NCBI GenBank assembly: GCA_023512835.1
Contig: CM042090.1
Coordinates: 51,070,996-51,134,995 of the forward strand
Length of the DNA stretch: 64,000 nt
Source: Taxillus chinensis
Lineage: Eukaryota; Streptophyta; Magnoliopsida; Santalales; Loranthaceae
Reading direction: 5' to 3'
Made by a program: the position numbers and the translations under genes. The notes below the pieces were generated by a model. It had not been told where the DNA came from and searched no databases. It was given only the letters and a program-made list of their open reading frames with translations. Positions 32,246-44,304 of the stretch are shown here, one piece after another; within the stretch, counting starts at the first letter, position 1, and each line of letters begins with the position of its first letter.

Positions 32246-33745
32246 CTAAAAATTTTATATGTGGTATAGGTATGCAGCAAGTGCACTGGCCAAGTAATAA
32301 GTGGAGTATTGAAACCCCGATTATCGATCCCACAGGGAAGGAACTAGTGCTAAAAGATAGATGATCACTAAACTAACAGATTTGGTCCATGTCTGGAAAA
32401 ATGATTTAAGTTAAGCAAATAGTTTGAATTCTAAATAGCTAAAGCAAAAATGATTAAATCAGATTGTTGACAAGCAATTGGTATAGAGATTTCAGTGATT
32501 AAGGATCCAGGGTCATAATGTTTACCACCCAATGGATTGTAATAATCTGGATTATGGCTCTTGTTCTTGATTTAAGCTCTAATTCATGTTCATGTTGATT
32601 ATCTCCTACCTATCTTACATTTGGTCCATGCTAAGATAGATTTAAGGCTTTTATCCCATTTGGCCCATGTGAATAAAAGTGATCAAGGTAGATAAACAAT
32701 CTAATAGTTGCAAACTTGGTCCATCATACAACATTAAATCTAATTCACTAGCGTTCCACCCTAGACAAGGGCTAAGATTACCTAATCATGCATAAATCAG
32801 GCATTTGCTTTCATACAAGTGAATTAAACAAGAACTGAATTTCATTTTATTGAACAACCATAAACCAAACTAATTACAACATATTGGGGGCTACATTGCT
32901 CCCCTAGACTAACAAAACTACCCCATAATCATAATGAAAGCAATAGAAATCACAAGAAAGAACATGATTACAGTACCAGGACAATAAAGGAAGAACCCAA
33001 GATGAACCAGGACTCCGGCCTCCAAAGACTCCGGCGTCTGCTGCCCAAAATCACTCCTCTCCAACTCCAGTGCCGCCAAAGGACAATTCTATCTTTCAGC
33101 AACGGCTATGGCTCTTCTTCAGAACTCAGATCATATTGTCTCACCAAGAATGATTTACAATGCCTCCCAAGCCCCCTATTTATAAGATTTAGTGGGCCAA
33201 ATTAGGGTTACAAAAGGTAGGTGTACCCTAATTATAAATGTGGTCGCAGCCAAAACGACGTCGTTTTGATTAGTGACACTATTCGACGTTCTAGGCTCAA
33301 TAAAACTCAAACTACATCAAATTTGACCCAAGTTCTTTATATGAAAATGATTAAAACAACACAACACATCATTTAGAGCTCAAAAATGCCTGCGCGCGAG
33401 AATGCACGTGAGAAAGTCCTTTTCGCGTGCAGCTCCAAATCAGCCCAAATTTGCTCCAAAGCTTCAGTAGAACTTGTAGAAAGCATCCATGCATCAAACT
33501 CCTTGCATGTGAAAAACACCTTTTCTCGTGCACCTTGATTTTGCTCTTATTTTGCTTCCATCTTCTTCCTATAGCTTCCTCTTGAGAATATGGAGTGATT
33601 TAGCCAAGGTGTATGGGAAAAAGTTGCTCCAAAACCTGCCAAAACCACTCAAAAAGTACAACTATACACCAAACAAGGTCTTCCAAGGGGTTAGAGCAAA
33701 TATAAGCAAGATACCATGTAAATAGGCTCAAAACATACTCTAAAG
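32246..33745 (-). mobile_element. H2: LTR-like insertion related to H
   Basis: 1.5 kb replacing part of integrase in C. Read on the minus strand it has CACGTG/CGCGTG hairpin U3 sequence (about 33380-33530), an aaaacgacgtcgttttg palindrome near 33253, TATA cttataaatagg (33175-33187), and then ggggagcaatgtagcccc (about 32886-32904) and the cccacaggga motif near 32330. The last two are also in LTR H. No coding capacity and no clear TSD; about 560 bp of C is missing at the insertion point. Probably a solo LTR or non-autonomous element; lineage unassigned. Confidence 0.55.
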
Positions 33746-34462
33746 GGGCAGGCTTGCAGGAGGCTATGGGGACAAAGCTTAACTTGAGCACAGCCTTTTA
33801 CCCTGAGACTGATGGTCAGACTGAGAGGATGAATCAGACATTGGAGTACATGTTGACGACCTGTGTGTTAGATTTTGGGGGTTCGTGGGCGACTCACCTT
33901 TCTTTGGTGGAGTTTGCCTACAACAACAGTTATCAGGCATCCATTGGGATGGCTCCTTTTGAGGCACTGTATGGCAGACCGTGCTGATCACCGTTGCGTT
34001 GGATTGAGGTAGGAGAGGCAGCTCTCTTGGGACCATAGTTGGTTCAAGAAGCTACTGAGAAGGTCAAGTTGATTCTTCAGCACTTGTTATCAGCTTAGAG
34101 TTGCCAGAAGTCTTTTGCATATCAGAGGCGACGACCTTTGGAGTTTTCTGTGGGCGATCATGTATTCCTCTGTGTTTCTCCACGTCATGGCCATCGGCGG
34201 GTTGGGAGAGGTTCCAAGCTATCTCTGTGGTTTATTAGTCCTTTTGAGGTTATAGCTCGTGTGGGGCCAGTGGCCTACCAGTTAGCATTGCCACCGTGGT
34301 TGAGTCGGGTGCACAATGTGTTCCATGTGTCCCAGTTGAGGAAGTATCATCTTGACCCCACTCATGTGATTGATTGGGAGACATTGGATATTGAGGATGA
34401 CATGTCCGTTGTTGAGGCCCCTATCCGTATACTAGATCGGCAGCAGAAGCTTTTGTGTGGTC
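33746..34462 (+). pseudogene. int: Integrase C-terminal part, element C
   Basis: Resumes inside the integrase core (LQEAMGTKLNLSTAFYPETDG, then TERMNQTLEYML with the catalytic Glu). It continues through WATHLSLVEFAYNNSYQASIG and the DNA-binding end FSVGDHVFLCVSPRHGH and LSRVHNVFHVSQLRKYH. The zinc-binding domain and first catalytic Asp region are lost. The chromodomain begins (VEAPIRILDRQQKLL) but is cut at the junction with LTR2. CAG-to-TAG stops near 34038 and 34097. Confidence 0.87.
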
Positions 34463-35671
34463 CGTAATTACCCGTGTTTTGGGATGTGAGGAGTTAGTCA
34501 TAGTTTTGCCGTTTGAGTGAGTTTTTGGGAGATTTCTTCCCACACACTTTAGGTAAAACACCTTGTATGTTGATGGGCAAGTTTGGGGTAAGAGATAAGC
34601 CCAAGAGGCAACCTTTTAGAGGTGCACGTGACAATGCACGTGATATGGGGATGTCACGTGCAAGGAGATTTTTGTATGCCTGCCTTCTACATGATGCAAG
34701 GAAGCTTGGGGTAGAATTTCACAGCATTTGGAGCTGCACGTCATATAGGGATATGATGTGCATTATGGCGTGTTGTACCCCATTTTGACCGGGTTAGATC
34801 GCAACCGTACTTCACAAAGAACCACTAAGTGATAGAGGATGACATTCGGAGAACAACGCACTTGATCACACTTGATTCCGAGGAGAAATGAAATGATTAT
34901 GATAAAAGTACCAAGTTGAATTGGACAACCGGTGGCCAACCCGCTATTTTATTAATAACTTCCCTGATACTTGTCGTAATCCAACAAAGTTGATTGAATT
35001 GATTAGATAAAATCTTTATCTATCATTTCCAATTGGTTTGAGAATATTCCGGGTTGTATTCAATTAGTTATGATTTTTCAAAGTTGGCAACCAAACCTTG
35101 TACAAATTTGGGGGAGACAGCTAGTGTGCAGCGCACTATTTTGCCAATAACTTTCTCAATACTTATTGGATCTGAATACATTAAATTTCATTAGTTAGAT
35201 AACATCTTTATCTATCATCTCCAACTGGTTTTAGGGTAATCCGAGTTCTGTGTAATTCTCTATGAATTTTTGAATCGGATGGGCAGAATGCTCATTTTAT
35301 CATGTACCTTTGTGTGGTATTTCCCACTTTTCTCCTAAATGGCTGATTCTTTCGGAGTGATTCCACTTTCAAAAGATAGATAACAGAATTTCGAGCAAAA
35401 CAAGACCCATTTGGCTCTAATCTGAGCTCTGTGGAGAAACTTATGAATTTTCGAAGTTGCCCCGGAAATCTGCCAATTTTCCACGAATTTTGGTTCTTCA
35501 TATGCATGTTTGTCCCACATTGCCAGTTTTGCTTCTCCTTCGCCCAGTATATATACAAAGGCACTCTCCTTACACAGCAAGTGATAACAAGAGAGGCCTA
35601 AGGAAGCCCAAGTAGAGGCGCCACGTGGCGACCAAGCCCACACACGGAAATTTTTGGGGAAGCCCAAATCC

Positions 35672-36835
35672 GGCGATCAAACATGGTCAAATGCGGAATG
35701 AGGACCTACTGATCCGAAATAAGCCCAAATCCGGAGGTCAAACCTGGTCAAATCCGAGCTAAAGCCCACTAATGCGGAATAAGGCCACTGATCCGGAATA
35801 AGTCCAGATCCGGAGGTCAAACCTGGTCAAATCCGAGCTAAAGCCCACTGATGCGGAATAAGGCCAGATCCGGAGGTCAAACCTGGTTAAATCTGAGCTA
35901 AGCCCATTGATGCGGAATAAGCTCATTAGTGCGGAATAAGGACCTACTGATGCGGAATAAGGTCACTGATTCGGAATAAGCCCAGATCCGGAGGTCAAAC
36001 CTGGTCAAGTCCGATCTAAAGCCCACTGATGCGGAATAAGGACCTACTGATGCGGAATAAGGCCACTGATCCAGAATAAGCCCAGATCCGGAGGTCAAAC
36101 TTGGTCAAATCCGAGCTAAAGCCCACTAGTGCGGAATAAGGACGTACTGATGCGGAATAAGGCCAGATCCGCAGGTCAAACCTGGTCAAATCCGAGCTAA
36201 GCCCATTGATGCGGAATAAGCTCATTAGTGCGGAATAAGGACCTACTGATGCGGAATAAGGCCACTGATCCGGAATAAGCCCAGATCCGGAGGTCAAACC
36301 TGGTCAAATCCGAGCTAAAGCCCCCTGATGCGGAATAAGGACGTACCGATGCAGAATAAGGCCAGATCCGGAGGTCAAACCTGGTCAAATCCGAGCTAAG
36401 CCCATTGATGCGGAATAAGCTCATTAGTGCGGAATAAGGACCTATTGATGCGGAATAAGGCCACTGATCCGGAATAAGCCCGGATCCGAAGGTCAAACCT
36501 GGTCAAATTCGAGCTAAGCCCATTGATGCGGAATAAGCTCATTAGTGCGGAGTAAGGACCTAATGATGCTGAATAAGGCCACTGATCCGGAATAAGCCCA
36601 GATCCGGAGGCCAAACTTGGTCAAATCCGAGCTAGGCCCATTAATGCGGAACAAGCTCATTAGCGTGGAATAAGGACCTATTGATGCGGAATAAGGCCAC
36701 TGATCCGGAATAAGCCCAGATCCGGAGGTCAAACCTGGTCAAATTCGAGCTAAGCCCATTGATGCGGAATAAGCTCATTAGTGCGGAATAAGGCCCCGAT
36801 AAGATCCGGAGGTCAAACCTGGTCAATAATTTTGA
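35672..36835. repeat. Tandem array in Ogre LTR
   Basis: Higher-order units of about 118, 181 and 199 bp built from gatccggaggtcaaacctgg, tcaaatccgagctaa and repeated tgatgcggaataagg. The unit has no stop in one minus-strand frame, giving a family of look-alike open frames (MTSGSGLIPDQW...) that I do not regard as genes. The 3' LTR holds a shorter version split by TRIM and K. Confidence 0.92.
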
Positions 36836-37379
36836 AAAACTCCAAAATAGCTCCTCTACAAGTCCTGGGAGTGACTCCAAAGCACCGAGACTCGAAAAAT
36901 CCAGGAAAATTCTTTTTAAGTGCATTAAATGCCACCAGTGTCTCGGAACCCCCTTTTTAAGCGTGGGAATTGAGGAGTCTCCGAATATTAAATTCAAATG
37001 TCTCGGAACTCCATTTTTGAGCATAGGGACGGAAGACCTCTGTAATTAAATGTCATTTTCCTCGGGACATCACAGTTGACCTTGGGGATTGCATAACTAT
37101 TAATTCCCAACGGCTCCAATACATCCGGAAATGCATTCCGCCCTTTCCCACCAAAGCGTCCAGGTACAACAGAGGATTAAATAATCTCAAACGATTTATT
37201 TATTTTCAGGCACTGCGACTCCTTTTTTAAAGCACGGGAACTGCGAATTATTGTAAATCGCTGGGAACCGAGAATCCCATTTCCGAAGTCATTAATTCAT
37301 TGGAATGATGTAGTTGACTCATGGGGATTGTAAGGCATCCAATAAATGCCGAGGCACGGGCTGTCTCCCTTGGGATTCC

Positions 37380-37388
37380 TATAAATAG
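37380..37388 (+). promoter_or_regulatory. TATA box of Ogre F 5' LTR
   Basis: tataaatag in an otherwise GC-balanced stretch, identical in the 3' LTR at 55263-55271. Transcription would start shortly after, ahead of the GA tract. Confidence 0.7.
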
Positions 37389-38564
37389 ACTGCCCCAAGA
37401 GGCAAGGAGGGGCATCAATTATCAAGTAGCAGAAGAGGTTATTCCGGGAGAGAACTTTCTGACTAGATTTCTGAGAAATAAAAAAAATAGTGAGAGAGAG
37501 AGAGAGTATTCTGGGAATCACAAAGAGAAATATACTCATTTTTCTAAGGAAAGAAGCACCCAGAATCACTGTTCGTCTTCACGGGGAGGAGCTGACACTA
37601 GAAAAGATTCTTTTTCTAACCATTTGTGCTTTCAGGAAGCTCTTGGAAAGCATTACTTGTAGGGAAAAGGGGCTCACATCCGCATCATTTTCTTTCCTCC
37701 AGGTTCTTTACTTTGTTTATTTATTAAACTGTTCTTTTTTTTTTAAGTTCTTTCTCTGTGTTGTTTTCAAAAATAAAACCCCAAAAACTTCTCTATTTTC
37801 CTTTTTTCATTAATTCTGAAAGTTTAAAAAACAAAAATACAAAAAAAACAGTTTGCATTTCTTTTTTTCATTTATTATTTTCAAAAAAATAATAAAATGT
37901 AAAAACACAAAAAACCTGAATCTCTTCTAAAAAAAATTCAACAAAGGCCTGGGCGGTCATGAGGGTTGAGCCCTAGATGCTCATATCCTAGTCTGCCTGG
38001 GCCAATATTAATTGTGGCAGTATTTCCATTTGAATTCAAATTGTTTTCATTTACTTTTCTAAAAAAGAAAGTTCACTTTTGCTTTCCTGAAAAAGCAATC
38101 TCGTCACATGGGCCTAGATCCCACATTCTTTTTCTAAAATTAGAATTTTCCCCTTTTTATTTTATTAAAATCTCTCTTGTTGTTTTAAGGCCTAGATCCT
38201 AAAATCTTTCTTTTTCTTAAAATTAAAAATACAAAAACTCCTTTTTAGAATAAATAATAAAGCAAGCAAATACTCATAGATCAAGACTAGGTACCAATTG
38301 TGGGCGTTGTGGGGGTGCAAGAGTTTTTCTTCCTTCCCCACACGTAACCGACTCCCGAACCTAATTCTCTGGAACCATAGACCCTTTTTTTTCTAGGTGC
38401 CCAATCACACCTTTAATTTGTTTGGTGGCGACTCTGTGTTTTTCTTTTCTTTAATGGTTTGTGCGAGCTTTGTGCAGGGATGACTCTAGGATCAATGGAA
38501 TGAACTAGCATGGAGTCTTTTCACAAAGCCAGTACGAGCCTGGTCAAAAACGGGTGATGACAGC

Positions 38565-38582
38565 TGGCGACTCTGCTGGGGA
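38565..38582 (+). other. Primer-binding site of Ogre F (tRNA-Arg type)
   Basis: tggcgactctgctgggga two bases after the LTR end. Ogre elements are known to use a tRNA-Arg complement of this form (tggcgactccgctgggga), so one base differs. Confidence 0.85.
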
Positions 38583-39176
38583 CTGTTGTGAGAGTCTAGC
38601 CATGGTCTCGATTTATTGGAATGTTTGCTTGCCTTTTTTTTTTCTCTCTTTTTTTTTCTTTTTATTCTATAATTGTTTTAACTGTGCATACATGCTTCTC
38701 TCTCTTTCTCCAACCCTATACCCGGGTTTTCTTTAACACAACAGGATTAGAAGAGGCTAGTAAAGGTTTGCCCACGTGGACTTGGTTGTGCTTGTCTACG
38801 TGGAATACCCGAAATGTCTCACTCAGGCAGTGGTCCTTTCTTGTTAATGCCCCAAGAGGTACAAGAAGGACCCCCTCCGTCAATGCCCTTTGGGGTACGG
38901 GGGTTCTCTCTTAGTTCTTGTTAATACCCTCGTGGTATAAGGCTAAGTAGGGAATGCTTGGGAACCAATGAATAAGATAGGCAGATTTAGAAGCCTATCA
39001 GGGGCATGACCTTCATGTGTTTGAGCCTTGCTATGACATTTGTGTACTTGCCTTGCTTGAACTTTGTATATATTGTCCATGTACTAACCCCTTGTATATA
39101 TTATCAATTATTGTCTACTAACCCCTCATTCTCATTCATTGCATATCATAGCATTGCACACATCCATTTAGGAAAC
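38583..39176 (+). other. Untranslated leader of Ogre F
   Basis: About 600 bp between PBS and ORF1 with T-rich tracts and duplicated aatgccc-type blocks (38848-38940). No supported coding region; the open frame from 39006 only becomes conserved at the ATG at 39177. Confidence 0.6.
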
Positions 39177-40658
39177 ATGGCAAGCTTTGATCGTCTTCTA
39201 ACTGACAAGGTGGACAAAGAAGACATTCAAGAGGTCGCTCTTGCATCAAGGATAATCCAAAGGGACTTGGGAAATTTTTCTCAAGAGGAGCCACAGAAGG
39301 TTCGAGACATACACATTGAGCTCCCAAAGAATTATGCTCCTGAACTCACACGCATATGGAGGAAGTGGCCTTCAAGGAGTCAAGCCGTATACATCAAGAA
39401 CTTTGGGGATCTATTACATCTAACTCAACTACCAATAGATGAAAACATGATCATTGCGAGGTGAACTTCGGGGATCCAAGGCGAAGGTGTTTCGTTTTAA
39501 TGGCGTGGATCTGGTCCCAACTATTGAAGAATACAAAAGGCTTCTTGATCAAGAAGTGGATCAAAAGAAGGCAATCTTCAACTATGATCATCGAAAATCA
39601 TGTCGGCGTACTTTAGCTTGTCTCCTAGATATACAAGCTAAAGAAGTTCCTCTAATCATTCAAAATGATGGGAAGCATGAAGTCGTTCCATGGGAGTTCT
39701 TCAAGAGGATGATGCAGCATTCAACTCAAGAGGAGACCCATATACTTTTCACTACTACTGTCTATGGTCTGCTCATTTTCCCTCGGAATTCAAACTTCAT
39801 TGATGGGGAAGTCCTGGAACTTGTCCTGCAATTGGTAAAGGGAAATGACCCTGTTCCTGCCATCTTAGCTGAAACCATCAGGTCCTTATCCTACGTCCGA
39901 GTCAAAGGTCGGGGACAATTCAGAGGTTGTCTTCCTTTTTTGTGCACCTGGATGAAGGGTCACTTCCCATGCATCTTTCCACGCTTCAAGGAAGTGTATG
40001 CGCTACCTGCTACAACCTTGCTAGATATTCTAAATAGTAGGTGGCGGCTACCCAATAACAAGGAAGACTGGATGCACAAGTTCCATACGCTAAGGGGTGA
40101 AGATGCCATCTGGAGGGCCCCTTGGATGCACAGATCAAGTATCTTTGTATAGGCTGGGCACTATAACTGGGTCCCACTAATTGGTCCTTGGGGAAGCATT
40201 GCATACGCACCATTCTAGGTGGGAAGACAACTTGAGGGGCGTCAAATCGTCCCGTCTTACATGGAATGGAATCCTGTGATAGGGAATATGGAGCTCCTGG
40301 GGCAAAGCGGGTAATCTTTGAGATGCACAGAGCTTGGGCCACCCCTCGACGAATCAAGGCCAACCTACATGCTACTCCTGTCTTGTCAGAATACAAGGCA
40401 TGAAAAGAGAAGTTATTCCCTCTCCCCAACACAGGCGAGGACACCTGCAAGTAAGAGGTGGCCTCTAATGAAGAACATGTGGTTGTCCTAGATACAACTA
40501 CATCCTTGTTACAAGAGAACGCCGTTTCTGACAAACGGTGCAAGAACAAGGGGAAGCCATACGAGAAAATGGTGGAGCAGTTGGAAGCGACTAAGATACG
40601 AAAGAGTCTTGCAAGGAAGCGATCATTGGCAAGGGGGGCTGGTCATCAGCAGGCTTGA
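39177..40658 (+). pseudogene. ORF1, DUF7745-like protein of Ogre F
   Basis: Extra ORF upstream of gag, a feature of Ogre elements. Start ATG 39177 (MASFDRLLTDKVDKED). One frame runs to 39462, then a 1-base shift, then 39454-40152 with FRFNGVDLVPTIEEYKRLL and LLIFPRNSNFIDGEVLELVL, which resemble the plant DUF7745 family. Homologous sequence continues past the stop at 40152 (NWVPLIGPWGSIAYAP) through two more stops to a Lys-rich tail at 40658. Function unknown; DUF7745 is also found in plant mobile-domain contexts. Broken by at least one frameshift and about four stops. Confidence 0.75.
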
Positions 40659-41046
40659 ACAGGAGAATGAGAGACTAAGGAACCTCCGAAGAAGACGATG
40701 CTAGGAGATAATCAAAGCTTGTCCTAGAACATGTAGTTTTAAGGATTTCATGTCATTTTTCTTGTTTTAAATTCGGTTTGACTGTCTGTACCCTTTGAAG
40801 TTAAGTTTGGTTTCCAACTTAATAAAGTTTGTGTTTTTGCATCTCATGCATATCATGCACTCATACTTAAAAAGTGAGAACCAAAATAAACTTTCCAGAT
40901 TCGCCGGTTTTGCTAGAGGATTTTCGGCGGAATTGGGCACTCATACAACTTAAGGTCTTCCGGCCACCGGTCATCTCCTCCAATGGCGAACATACGAGGA
41001 TAGACTTGCCGGTCTTGAGCCAGGCTCAAGAAGAGATCGGGGAAGC
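40659..41046 (+). other. Spacer between ORF1 and gag, Ogre F
   Basis: Non-coding stretch with T-rich and aataaag segments (near 40821). An open frame at 40874-41071 overlaps the gag start but shows no family motif. Confidence 0.5.
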
Positions 41047-43236
41047 ATGCTCCAAGTGCAGGCCCGGTTGAAGACTATGATGGACATGCTAGCCAAGATG
41101 ACTTCGGAGAGAGAAGCTAGCCCAACTAGGGGGCCATTAATCGGGAGCAAGAGCAAGCTCCACATGCTTCACAAGCCTATGCTCCAGCGAACATGGTTCC
41201 TGGGGCATCACATCAAGTCCCACCTACACCACCCGCTATGGGGGCGCCAACCCCAAATATCATGGAGGCTGTGGAATCCCTCACTCAACCATCTGATTAG
41301 AAATCCATCGAGGCCCAACTAAAAGGCGTGGAGGGGGTGAAAACATATGGAGGGACTGATCCTCATGATTTATGCTTGGTGCCAGGCATAGTACTTCCTT
41401 CCAAGTTCAAGATGCCTGATTTTGAAAAGTTCAATGGTACTCAGTGTCCTAGAACACATGTGACCATGTATTGCCGCAAGATGGCAGCCCATGCAGACAA
41501 CGGAAAACTCTTAATGATTGCTTCCAGGAGAGCCTAACCGGCGGTCCACTGCGATGGTACGTCCAACTTGAAGGTAGCCGTATCAGAACATGGAGTGAGC
41601 TTGCCATGACATTCTTAGCTCAATACAAGCATGTCACCGAACTGGCGTTAGATCGGCTGGCCCTACAGTCATTTGAAAAAGGAAGTAATGAAAGCTTCAA
41701 AGTTTATGCCCGACAATGGAGAGAGGCAGCAATGGATGTTCAGCCAACACTCACCGAAAGAGAACTCACTACCCTCTTCATCAGCACCATGAAGGGGGTT
41801 TACTACAAAAAACTAATTGGGAATGTTTCAAGTAGCTTCGCAGATCTACTCGCCTCAGGAGAACGAATTGAAGGTGGCATAAGGGAAGGTAAACTCGGGG
41901 GAAGCAAGTATGAAGTTTCTAGAAAGCCCTCTTCCTCCAATCGAAAGAAAGAAGGAGAATCCCAGGCAGTATGGCAACCCAAGGATGACTATAACAGCAC
42001 CGGGTCACAACAACCCCAACAATCGACCACACCTGGGTGTTATGGAGGATCTCCGATAGTGTCCTACATTGCCCAGGCCCCGAACCCACAATACCAGCCT
42101 TAGGGTGGGAACTCCTACTCAAATAATCCATCCCAGCCTGAGCAGTCAAAGCGGCCATGGCAGAAACAGAAAGCAGGAAAGGAGACATTTGATCCAATTC
42201 CTATCACATATACGGAAGCACATACTCGACTGTTGGCAGCGGGACTCGTTAGTCCAGTACCTCTAAAAAAGGTAAACCCTCTATTTCCTAATTGGTACAA
42301 AGCTGATGCCAGTTGTGCGTACCATGGGGGTGGAATTGGACATAACATAGAAAACTGTATTGCTTTGAAAAGAAAGGTACAACATTTGAGAGATGCTGGA
42401 TGGTTGGATTTTTCTAAAATGACTGGCACTCCCAATATGGGTACCAACCCTCTTCCGGAACACTCAGGCAACGTTGCCCATATAATAGCTTTATATGGAA
42501 GTTCTCCTAGACAGGCTTCCACAATCAAGATGGACAAGTGTCAGTTGTTCACAACCCTACACAAAAAAGGACTCATAGTAACCAAAGATGTGACTGAGGC
42601 CAATAGGGGCAACAACTGGAAGAGACGCTGCCTCTATCATAAGACAGCTTATGGACACGATTTAGAAGAGTGTATAGAATTCCAAGAAGCAATTCAAAAG
42701 CTGCTAGACTCCAAAAGGCTGGAGATCTCAGGGTTGGAAGAACGTCATGCGATCTGCATGGCCTCCATGGACAGGACACAAATGGCACCCAGGCCTGGGG
42801 CACCGAAACCCTTAATTATCCAGTACACAGAGAAGCCAAAGGCCGAATCATTGATACAAAAGATCAAAACTCTTACTATTCAGGAGCCATCACCTTTCCC
42901 ATACAAGGACGATAAAGCAGTGTCGTGGGACTATCATTGCAAATCCGTTATCACAGGGCTCTCTTTAGAAGAAAAGAGAACAAGGAGTGGTCGTTCATAC
43001 ACATCACCAGAAATCAACAAAGCCGATAAGGGTAAAGCTGTGGAGCAAGATATCATCCCAAGATCAGTGCCAAGGGATAAGAATACCTCTATCTCAGAAG
43101 AAGAGGTAACAGAATTTCTTAAGCTAATTAAGCAAAGTGAGTACAACATCATTGACCAATTGAGTCAACAGCCAGCTCGTATTTCACTATTATCTCTGCT
43201 CATGGATTCCACTCCACTCCACACCGAGAGACCCTT
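41047..43236 (+). pseudogene. gag: gag of Ogre F
   Basis: N-terminal coil-like segment from 41047 (MLQVQARLKTMMDMLAKM), then a frameshift near 41145. Proline-rich linker, then capsid: FKMPDFEKFNGTQCPRTH (41404), frameshift near 41530, then LTGGPLRWYVQLEGSRIRTW to YKKLIGNVSSSFADLL (41540-41850). A stop at 42101-42103 interrupts a single frame that continues to 43240. Two knuckle-like motifs follow: CAYHGGGIGHNIENC (42326-42358) and CLYHKTAYGHDLEEC (42631-42673), each CX2H-type as is usual in Tat/Ogre Gag. A 1-base shift at about 43230 leads into protease. Confidence 0.85.
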
Positions 43237-44304
43237 ATGAAGGCCTTAAGCAAAGCCTATGTTCCTCCATCTATCTCCGTGGAGAACTTAGATGGGATTG
43301 CAAATAATATCGTGGCGAGTAACTTTCTCAGCTTCAGTGAAGAAGAGCTCCCTCAAGAAGGTGTTGGACATATCAAGGCTTTGCATATTTCTGTTAAGTG
43401 TAAGGACCCCATCATCTCGCGTGTGCTAATTGAAAACGGATCTTCTTTGAACATTATGCCAGCTCCCATTCTAAAGCAACTGCCAATGGACCCGTTTTAC
43501 ATCCGCCCCACCAACATGATTGTCAGGGCTTTCGATGGAGAAAAACGAGAAGTAGTAGGAACCCTAGATGTAGCACTACAAATCGGCCCAAGTACATTCA
43601 CTGTGGAGTTCCAAGTCATGGATATCGCTTCTTACTATAGCTGCCTACTGGGAAGGCCATGGATTCATGCAGCAGGGGCAATACCCTCAACCCTCCATCA
43701 AAAGGTAAAATTCATTGTAGACGGGAAACTCATATGCGTGTCCAGAGAAACAGAAATCCATGTCACCAAACCTCTCTCTGTCCCCTACATTGAAAGCAGT
43801 GAAGATATCCCAGAATGTTCCTTCCGCTCATTCGAGGTTGTCAATGCAACCTACCTTCCAAACCCTACAACTGATCAGGATGATGGGACACAATTACCAA
43901 AGGCATCGAAGATGGTAGCATCAGTCATGCTGAAGTTGGGCCACAAAGCAGGAAAAAGATTGGGCTTGCAAGGACAAGGGATCAAAGAACCCATTACCAT
44001 TCGAAGCACAATTGGAAGATTTGGGCTAGGCTACAAGCCCACTAAAGCTGACAGGAAATTAGAGACCTCAAGAAGAAGGGATAGCCAACTGGATAAGCTG
44101 GAGAAAAGAGCTTTCCAAGAACAGAAGATGATTTTCCCACCACTCAGAGCTACATTCAGGAGCGCGGGATTCATAAATCAGAGGGAAGAGACAGTGGCCG
44201 CTATAGGGGATGACAATGAAGTGTCGGAACTGGTTCAGGTATGCCAAGGAGATCCGGGACAGCAATTGGATAATTGGAAAAGCTTGGACCTCCCTATCAT
44301 GTAA
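43237..44304 (+). pseudogene. pro: Protease with G-patch, Ogre F
   Basis: 355-codon open frame. Retropepsin active-site region VLIENGSSLNIMP (residues 64-76): the expected catalytic Asp is Glu (gaa at 43432-43434). Flap and C-terminal parts are present (VRAFDGEKREVVGTL; CLLGRPWIHAAGAIPSTLHQ). A G-patch-like stretch follows (VMLKLGHKAGKRLGLQGQG, about residues 230-250). G-patch domains bind RNA or activate helicases and are typical of Ogre/Tat and some animal retroviral proteases. The Asp-to-Glu change should abolish cleavage. The frame ends at TAA 44302, which overlaps a splice donor. Confidence 0.85.

Larger units (their letters stand above)
12439..34462 (+). mobile_element. Element C: Tekay chromovirus, heavily broken
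   Basis: Plus-strand Tekay/Del-type Ty3 element: LTR1, initiator-Met PBS, gag, protease, RT, RNase H and part of integrase. Element D interrupts it inside gag (TSD gtaaa at 15403-15407 against gcaaa at 29460-29464). H2 interrupts it after RNase H, with about 560 bp of integrase missing by comparison with element I. The 3' end is joined directly to LTR2: the chromodomain end, the untranslated block and the polypurine tract are absent. Many frame breaks are CAG-to-TAG changes. Not capable of movement. Confidence 0.85.
34771..38562 (+). repeat. 5' LTR of Ogre F
   Basis: 3.8 kb from tgttgtacccc to gggtgatgaca. Contains the tandem array 35672-36835, TATA box at 37380-37388, a GA tract (37491-37506), T- and A-rich R/U5 (37700-38270) and the gttgtgggggtgcaag/ggtggcgactctgtg end that LTR G shares in inverted form. 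The 3' copy is colinear apart from the insertions and array length. Confidence 0.92.

Noticed and set aside
29460..34462. Endogenous pararetrovirus as an explanation of the RT-RNase H sequences
   Set aside because: Integrase with chromodomain, LTRs, TSDs and tRNA primer sites identify Ty3 retrotransposons. No movement protein or viral coat motif is present.
35898..37024. Series of minus-strand ORFs with repeated MTSGSGLIPDQWPYSAS-like proteins
   Set aside because: They arise from the tandem array in the Ogre LTR, whose unit lacks stops in one frame. The same peptides appear in the 3' LTR. No start context, domain or independent conservation.
37486..38560. Possible host exon or 5' UTR with GA repeat and T-rich intron-like sequence
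   Set aside because: The same sequence is repeated at 55370-56467 as part of the other LTR of F.
39454..40152. DUF7745-like ORF as a captured host gene
   Set aside because: It lies between the PBS and gag of F, where Ogre elements normally carry ORF1. Frame and position fit an element gene better than a captured host gene.
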